Positions 59,900 through 64,000 of a DNA stretch of 64,000 bases are shown here, in pieces. The stretch spans positions 1 to 64,000 of the forward strand of contig JHYZ01000013.1 in the NCBI GenBank assembly GCA_000621185.1, read 5' to 3'. Every line of letters begins with the position of its first letter. Positions within the stretch are counted from its first letter, which is position 1. Origin of the DNA: Franconibacter pulveris DSM 19144 (GTDB taxonomy: Bacteria; Pseudomonadota; Gammaproteobacteria; Enterobacterales; Enterobacteriaceae). The position numbers and the translations under genes are program-made. Below the pieces are notes generated by a model. That model worked only from the letters and a program-made list of their open reading frames with translations. It made no database searches and was not told the origin of the DNA.

Positions 59900-61306
59900 A
59901 TGTCCAAACAGCAGATCGGCGTTGTTGGTATGGCCGTGATGGGGCGCAACCTGGCGCTTAACATTGAAAGCCGTGGCTATACCGTATCCGTATTCAACCG
60001 CTCCCGTGAAAAAACCGAAGAAGTGATTGCAGAAAACCCGGGCAAAAACCTGGTTCCTTACTATACGGTGCAGGAGTTCGTTGAGTCCCTGGAAACGCCC
60101 CGTCGTATCCTGTTGATGGTTAAAGCAGGCGAAGGTACTGATAAAGCCATTGAATCCCTCAAGCCTTATCTGGATAAAGGCGACATCATCATTGATGGCG
60201 GTAATACTTTCTTCCAGGATACGATTCGTCGCAACCGCGAACTGTCTGAAGAAGGCTTCAATTTCATTGGCACTGGTGTTTCCGGCGGTGAAGAAGGCGC
60301 CCTGAAAGGGCCATCTATCATGCCTGGCGGTCAGAAAGAAGCTTATGAGCTGGTCGCGCCTATCCTCAAGCAAATTGCTGCTGTGGCGGAAGGCGAGCCG
60401 TGCGTTACTTACATTGGGCCGGATGGTGCTGGTCATTATGTGAAAATGGTGCATAACGGCATCGAATATGGCGATATGCAACTGATTGCAGAAGCCTACT
60501 CTCTGCTGAAGCACGGCCTGAATCTTTCCAACGAAGAACTGGCGAAAACCTTCTCTGAATGGAACGAAGGTGAGCTGAGCAGCTATCTCATCGATATCAC
60601 TAAAGACATCTTCACCAAGAAGGACGAAGAGGGCAACTACCTGGTTGATGTGATTCTGGATGAAGCGGCTAACAAAGGCACCGGTAAATGGACCAGCCAG
60701 AGCTCACTCGATCTCGGGGAGCCGCTGTCCCTAATCACCGAGTCTGTTTTTGCGCGTTATATCTCTTCCCTGAAAGAGCAACGTGTTGCCGCTTCCAAAG
60801 TACTGAGCGGCCCGCAGGCCAAACCTTTCGCAGGCGATAAAGCTGAATTTATTGAGAAAGTACGCCGCGCGCTGTACCTCGGTAAAATTGTCTCTTACGC
60901 TCAGGGCTTCTCCCAGCTGCGTGCGGCTTCTGAAGAGCACAACTGGAACCTCAACTACGGTGAAATTGCGAAGATCTTCCGCGCTGGCTGCATCATCCGC
61001 GCGCAGTTCTTGCAGAAAATTACCGATGCGTATGCTGAAAACCCATCTATTGCGAACCTGCTGCTGGCGCCATACTTTAAGAAAGCGGCTGATGATTACC
61101 AGCAGGCGCTGCGCGATGTAGTGGCTTATGCGGTACAGAACGGTATCCCGACGCCGACCTTCTCCGCAGCTATCGCTTATTACGACAGCTACCGTTCTGC
61201 TGTACTGCCAGCAAACCTTATTCAGGCGCAGCGCGACTACTTCGGGGCGCATACCTACAAGCGCACCGATAAAGAAGGCGTGTTCCATACCGAATGGCTG
61301 GATTAA
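59900..61306 (+). CDS. gnd: 6-phosphogluconate dehydrogenase, decarboxylating
   Basis: Third enzyme of the oxidative pentose phosphate pathway: 6-phosphogluconate + NADP+ to ribulose-5-phosphate, CO2 and NADPH. It has 468 residues with an NADP-binding [17 protein letters not shown], catalytic [21 protein letters not shown], Lys/Asn in [19 protein letters not shown], and the C-terminal tail over the partner subunit. It is the usual right-hand border of enteric O-antigen clusters, and recombination through gnd is common. G+C rises again here. Confidence 0.98.
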   Translation: MSKQQIGVVGMAVMGRNLALNIESRGYTVSVFNRSREKTEEVIAENPGKNLVPYYTVQEFVESLETPRRILLMVKAGEGTDKAIESLKPYLDKGDIIIDGGNTFFQDTIRRNRELSEEGFNFIGTGVSGGEEGALKGPSIMPGGQKEAYELVAPILKQIAAVAEGEPCVTYIGPDGAGHYVKMVHNGIEYGDMQLIAEAYSLLKHGLNLSNEELAKTFSEWNEGELSSYLIDITKDIFTKKDEEGNYLVDVILDEAANKGTGKWTSQSSLDLGEPLSLITESVFARYISSLKEQRVAASKVLSGPQAKPFAGDKAEFIEKVRRALYLGKIVSYAQGFSQLRAASEEHNWNLNYGEIAKIFRAGCIIRAQFLQKITDAYAENPSIANLLLAPYFKKAADDYQQALRDVVAYAVQNGIPTPTFSAAIAYYDSYRSAVLPANLIQAQRDYFGAHTYKRTDKEGVFHTEWLD

Positions 61307-61331
61307 CTCTATCTTTTACTTTTTGAATGTT

Positions 61332-61358
61332 AAAGCCCGGCCATGGCCGGGCTTTTTT
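61332..61358 (+). terminator. Terminator after gnd
   Basis: A perfect 24-bp palindrome (61332-61355), an 11-bp stem AAAGCCCGGCC around a central AT, runs directly into a T6 tract. It is a strong rho-independent terminator, 25 bp after the gnd stop. Confidence 0.95.
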
Positions 61359-61541
61359 CTGGATAAATAGATATAAAAAGAGCCTTACAATCAACAAACT
61401 TTACAGGTAAATTGTGCCGCTCCGTGCAGTTTCATCTTTGTCTTATCAACATAAGAAATGAATTTGGCAAACTAAGCGCTGCAGGCTACACGTAAAGTTG
61501 TTTATCTGTTTGATAACAAATAAATTTATTATAAGGTTTGT
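61359..61541 (+). promoter_or_regulatory. gnd-wzzB spacer
   Basis: This 183-bp AT-rich spacer must hold the wzzB promoter, because a strong terminator isolates it from gnd. E. coli has ugd in this interval; no trace of it is seen here. TAAGG, 6 bp before the ATG, is the wzzB ribosome site. Promoter hexamers are not clear. Confidence 0.5.
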
Positions 61542-62531
61542 ATGGTGCACACTTCTTCTACTGCTAATAACAGGCAACCGGACGCCAACGAGCAAATTGA
61601 CCTGTTAGATCTACTGCTTCAGTTATGGCGCGGAAAGCTGACCATTGCTGCGTGTATTGTCGTTGCGATCCTGCTTGCTGTTGCTTATTTATTCGTCGCG
61701 AAAGAAAAGTGGACTTCTGAAGCGATAGTTACTCTGCCTGACTCCGGGCAGATAGCCAATTACAACAACTCAATGGGCATACTTTATGGTCAAAACCCCA
61801 CAAACGCGCCTACCGTTGTGGATGTCCAGGAGCGTTTTTTTGGCCGTTTCAATTCAGCCATTTCTGCTTTGGCCGATGAGTTGCAAAACCAGCCTGAAAA
61901 AGAGAGCCTGAAAATTGAACAGACGGTGAAAGGACAGCAGGTACCTTTGACTATCAGCTACACAGCGAATGGTGCTGAACAGGCGCAGAAGACATTAGAT
62001 AAATATATCCAGCAAATTAATAAACAGGTCGTGCAAGAGTTGGATGCTGACTTGCAAGTCAACATCGACAGTAAGCTGGAAGACCTGAAAGCCTCCCTGG
62101 CGACGCAGATTAAAGTGGCGCAAGAGCAAAAAGATAAACGCCTTGCCGTACTTAATCAGGCATTGCTTGTAGCGCAGCAAGCGAATATTAAAGATACGCT
62201 AGTTCAACAGGCCGAAACACTTTCTGAAGACACCTTATTTGTATTAGGTAGCGACGCGCTTTCTTCAATAATCAAGAACGAAGGAACGCGTCCACTGCCG
62301 CTTTCAGATTATTACTACCAGACACGTCAGTCTTTGCTTGCTGTCAGTGCGCTTAAGTCAAAACCTGATTCGCTCTATTCGTTCCGTTATGTCATGAAGC
62401 CAAGCCTGCCGATTTATCGAGATAGTCCGAAGAGAGCATTAACGCTTATTCTGGCAGTGCTGATTGGTGGCATCATTGGCTCAGGCGTTGTACTTCTTCG
62501 TCATGCTGTACGCAACCATCGACCGGGGTAA
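61542..62531 (+). CDS. wzzB: O-antigen chain-length determinant WzzB
   Basis: Polysaccharide co-polymerase that sets the modal O-antigen length together with Wzy. It has 329 residues: an N-terminal cytoplasmic tail (IDLLDLLLQLWRGK), the first helix (about 33-54), a periplasmic alpha-helical domain, and the proline-rich second membrane segment (MKPSLPIYRDSPKRALTLIL) followed by a hydrophobic run. It is a single-gene unit that ends in a bidirectional terminator. Confidence 0.96.
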   Translation: MVHTSSTANNRQPDANEQIDLLDLLLQLWRGKLTIAACIVVAILLAVAYLFVAKEKWTSEAIVTLPDSGQIANYNNSMGILYGQNPTNAPTVVDVQERFFGRFNSAISALADELQNQPEKESLKIEQTVKGQQVPLTISYTANGAEQAQKTLDKYIQQINKQVVQELDADLQVNIDSKLEDLKASLATQIKVAQEQKDKRLAVLNQALLVAQQANIKDTLVQQAETLSEDTLFVLGSDALSSIIKNEGTRPLPLSDYYYQTRQSLLAVSALKSKPDSLYSFRYVMKPSLPIYRDSPKRALTLILAVLIGGIIGSGVVLLRHAVRNHRPG

Positions 62532-62553
62532 TCTCTCTGGCGGGTTGTTTGAT

Positions 62554-62580
62554 AAAAGGCCGGTTAACCCGGCCTTTTTT
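62554..62580. terminator. Bidirectional terminator, wzzB/hisIE
   Basis: A 10-bp stem, AAAAGGCCGG (62554-62563) with CCGGCCTTTT (62569-62578), has a 5-nt loop and A and T runs on each side. It serves the convergent wzzB and his transcripts. Confidence 0.93.
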
Positions 62581-62584
62581 ATGC

Positions 62585-63196
62585 TTACTTATGCCTGCCG
62601 CGCAGATTCTCTATCACCGCGCTTAAATCCAGTTCCTGATCCTGCAACAGCACCAGCAGGTGATAAACCAGGTCAGACGCCTCGTTAACCAACTCTTCTT
62701 TGTCGCGTACCGTCGCGGCAAGCGCCGTTTCCACGCCTTCTTCTCCCACTTTCTGCGCAATCCGTTTGGTGCCGCTGGCATACAGCTTTGCAGTATAGGA
62801 GCTTTCCGGCGAGGCGGTTTTACGCGCCGCCAGCAGCGCTTCCAGTTGGTAAAGAAAATGCCACTGGTGATGCGCCTCGCCAAAACAGCTCGAGGTGCCA
62901 AGGTGGCAGGTTGGCCCAATTGGGTTAACCAGCACCAGCAGCGTATCGTTATCGCAATCCGGTGTTATGCTCACGACATTCAGAAAGTGACCGGAAGTTT
63001 CGCCTTTGGTCCACAGCCGCTGTTTAGTGCGGGAGAAGAATGTCACCTTGCCGCTTTCTTCTGTCCGGCGCAGCGCCTCGTCGTTCATATAACCCAGCAT
63101 CAGCACTTCGCCAGATACGGCGTGCTGCACCACGACCGGCAGCAGCCCGTCGGTCTTCGCCCAGTCCAGTTGGGCCCGCTGTTGTTCTGTTAACAC
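62585..63196 (-). CDS. hisI: Bifunctional phosphoribosyl-AMP cyclohydrolase/phosphoribosyl-ATP pyrophosphatase
   Basis: Steps 2 and 3 of histidine synthesis in one protein of 203 residues (HisIE). The N-terminal cyclohydrolase has the metal cysteines and acidic residues in [13 protein letters not shown] and [12 protein letters not shown]. The C-terminal pyrophosphatase has the acidic helix motifs in [12 protein letters not shown] and [19 protein letters not shown]. It is the last gene of the his operon and overlaps hisF by 7 bp. Confidence 0.97.
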   Translation of the reverse strand: MLTEQQRAQLDWAKTDGLLPVVVQHAVSGEVLMLGYMNDEALRRTEESGKVTFFSRTKQRLWTKGETSGHFLNVVSITPDCDNDTLLVLVNPIGPTCHLGTSSCFGEAHHQWHFLYQLEALLAARKTASPESSYTAKLYASGTKRIAQKVGEEGVETALAATVRDKEELVNEASDLVYHLLVLLQDQELDLSAVIENLRGRHK

Positions 63197-63966
63197 GCTC
63201 GAATCTCCACGCCTTGCTGAACCAGAAATGCTTTCAGTTCGCCAATATTAATAATCTGTTTGTGAAATACCGATGCCGCCAGCGCGCCATCCACGTCCGC
63301 GTCGCGAAATGCTTCCAGGAAGTGCTCCATGGTGCCGGCGCCGCCGGAAGCGATCAGCGGAACGCGGCAGACCTCGCGCACTTTTTTAAGCTGCGTCAGG
63401 TCATAACCGTTGCGCACGCCATCCTGGTTCATCATGTTAAGGACTATCTCGCCGGCGCCGCGCTTCTGCACTTCCGCTACCCAGTCCAGCGTTTCCCATT
63501 GGGTGACGCGAGTACGGCTTTCGTCGCCGGTATACTGGTTCACGTGATACTTGCCCGTCTCGCTGTCAAACCAGGTATCAATGCCTACGACAATGCACTG
63601 CACACCAAAACGGTCTGCAAGACGGGTGATGAGCTCCGGGTCCGCCAGGGCAGGGGAGTTGATGGAGATTTTGTCCGCGCCGAAAGAGAGGATCTGCGCC
63701 GCGTCGTCCAGGGATTTGATGCCGCCCGCTACGCAGAAAGGGATGTCTATCACTTCCGCCACGCGGGAAACCCAGCTTTTGTCTACCACGCGGCCATCGC
63801 TGGAGGCGGTGATATCGTAAAAGACCAGTTCATCGGCGCCTTCCTGCGCATAGCGTTTAGCCAGCGGCACGATATCGCCAATAATCTCGTGATTACGGAA
63901 CTGCACGCCTTTGACAACCTGGCCGTCTCGCACGTCCAGGCAGGGGATTATCCGTTTTGCCAGCAT
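63190..63966 (-). CDS. hisF: Imidazole glycerol phosphate synthase subunit HisF
   Basis: The cyclase subunit that, with HisH glutaminase, makes imidazole glycerol phosphate and AICAR. It is a (beta/alpha)8 barrel of 258 residues with catalytic Asp11 in [15 protein letters not shown], a second Asp in VGIDTWFD, and phosphate-binding loops ([22 protein letters not shown]). Its ATG lies inside the hisA 3' end, a 19-bp overlap in another frame. Confidence 0.98.
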   Translation of the reverse strand: MLAKRIIPCLDVRDGQVVKGVQFRNHEIIGDIVPLAKRYAQEGADELVFYDITASSDGRVVDKSWVSRVAEVIDIPFCVAGGIKSLDDAAQILSFGADKISINSPALADPELITRLADRFGVQCIVVGIDTWFDSETGKYHVNQYTGDESRTRVTQWETLDWVAEVQKRGAGEIVLNMMNQDGVRNGYDLTQLKKVREVCRVPLIASGGAGTMEHFLEAFRDADVDGALAASVFHKQIINIGELKAFLVQQGVEIRAC

Positions 63967-64000
63967 TGAATCGCCTCCGTCACAGTAAATTTGCCTTCCA
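63948..64000 (-). CDS. hisA: HisA, C-terminal end (partial)
   Basis: The last codons of the phosphoribosylformimino-AICAR isomerase gene, cut by the window edge. The minus-strand frame reads [16 protein letters not shown] and stops with TAA at 63950-63948, closely matching the E. coli HisA C-terminus. It overlaps hisF by 19 bp, as expected for the hisBHAFI order. Confidence 0.9.
   Translation of the reverse strand, partial: EGKFTVTEAIQCWQNG

Overview
The window is chromosomal DNA from a member of the Enterobacteriaceae. Most of it is GC-rich and keeps the Escherichia coli gene order between the baeSR/mdt operon and the his operon. The gene content and composition fit Cronobacter or a close relative (Siccibacter, Franconibacter), but sequence alone does not fix the genus.

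Layout. (1) 1-11306, minus strand: a 16-bp G-rich tandem repeat, then the envelope-stress operon mdtABCD-baeSR, transcribed from an mdtA promoter with a recognisable BaeR box. (2) 11307-12181: a small type II toxin-antitoxin pair (HigB/Gp49-like toxin, XRE antitoxin) in the place where E. coli has yegI-yegL. (3) 12185-22964: housekeeping genes yegD (Hsp70-like), alkA (DNA repair), yegE/dgcE (diguanylate cyclase), udk, dcd, asmA and yegH. (4) 22965-46716: a 720-bp regulatory region with a JUMPstart/ops element, followed by a complete 20-gene colanic acid cluster, wza-wzb-wzc-wcaABCDEF-gmd-fcl-gmm-wcaI-manC-manB-wcaJ-wzxC-wcaKLM. Several spacers inside this cluster carry hairpins. (5) 46889-47779: galF. 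(6) 48193-59757: an AT-rich O-antigen island of 12 genes behind its own JUMPstart: rmlB, rmlA, fdtA, a GNAT acyltransferase, fdtB, wzx, two GT2 glycosyltransferases, wzy, two GT4 glycosyltransferases and a galE/gne epimerase. (7) 59900-64000: gnd, wzzB and, on the minus strand, hisIE, hisF and the 3' tip of hisA. There is no ugd between gnd and wzzB.

How the parts work together. The colanic acid genes make GDP-fucose (manB, manC, gmd, fcl), assemble the repeat unit (WcaJ first, then the Wca transferases), flip it (WzxC), polymerise it (WcaD) and export it (Wza-Wzc, with Wzb as the phosphatase). The O-antigen genes encode a dTDP-3-acylamino-3,6-dideoxyhexose route (RmlB/RmlA/FdtA/GNAT/FdtB; probably Fuc3NAc), a Wzx/Wzy pathway and four glycosyltransferases. 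No initiating phosphosugar transferase lies in the island, so WecA elsewhere in the genome is the likely starter, giving a predicted five-sugar repeat unit with WzzB setting chain length. The galE-like gene carries Cys299 where E. coli GalE has Tyr299, which predicts that it can make UDP-GalNAc. It sits next to a PglA-like glycosyltransferase.

I found no CRISPR array, tRNA, rRNA, insertion sequence or prophage. The less ordinary items are the G-quadruplex-prone minisatellite, the toxin-antitoxin insertion with an operator-like palindrome, two unannotated small ORFs in regulatory regions, the structured manC-manB spacer and the inverted repeat after the second JUMPstart.
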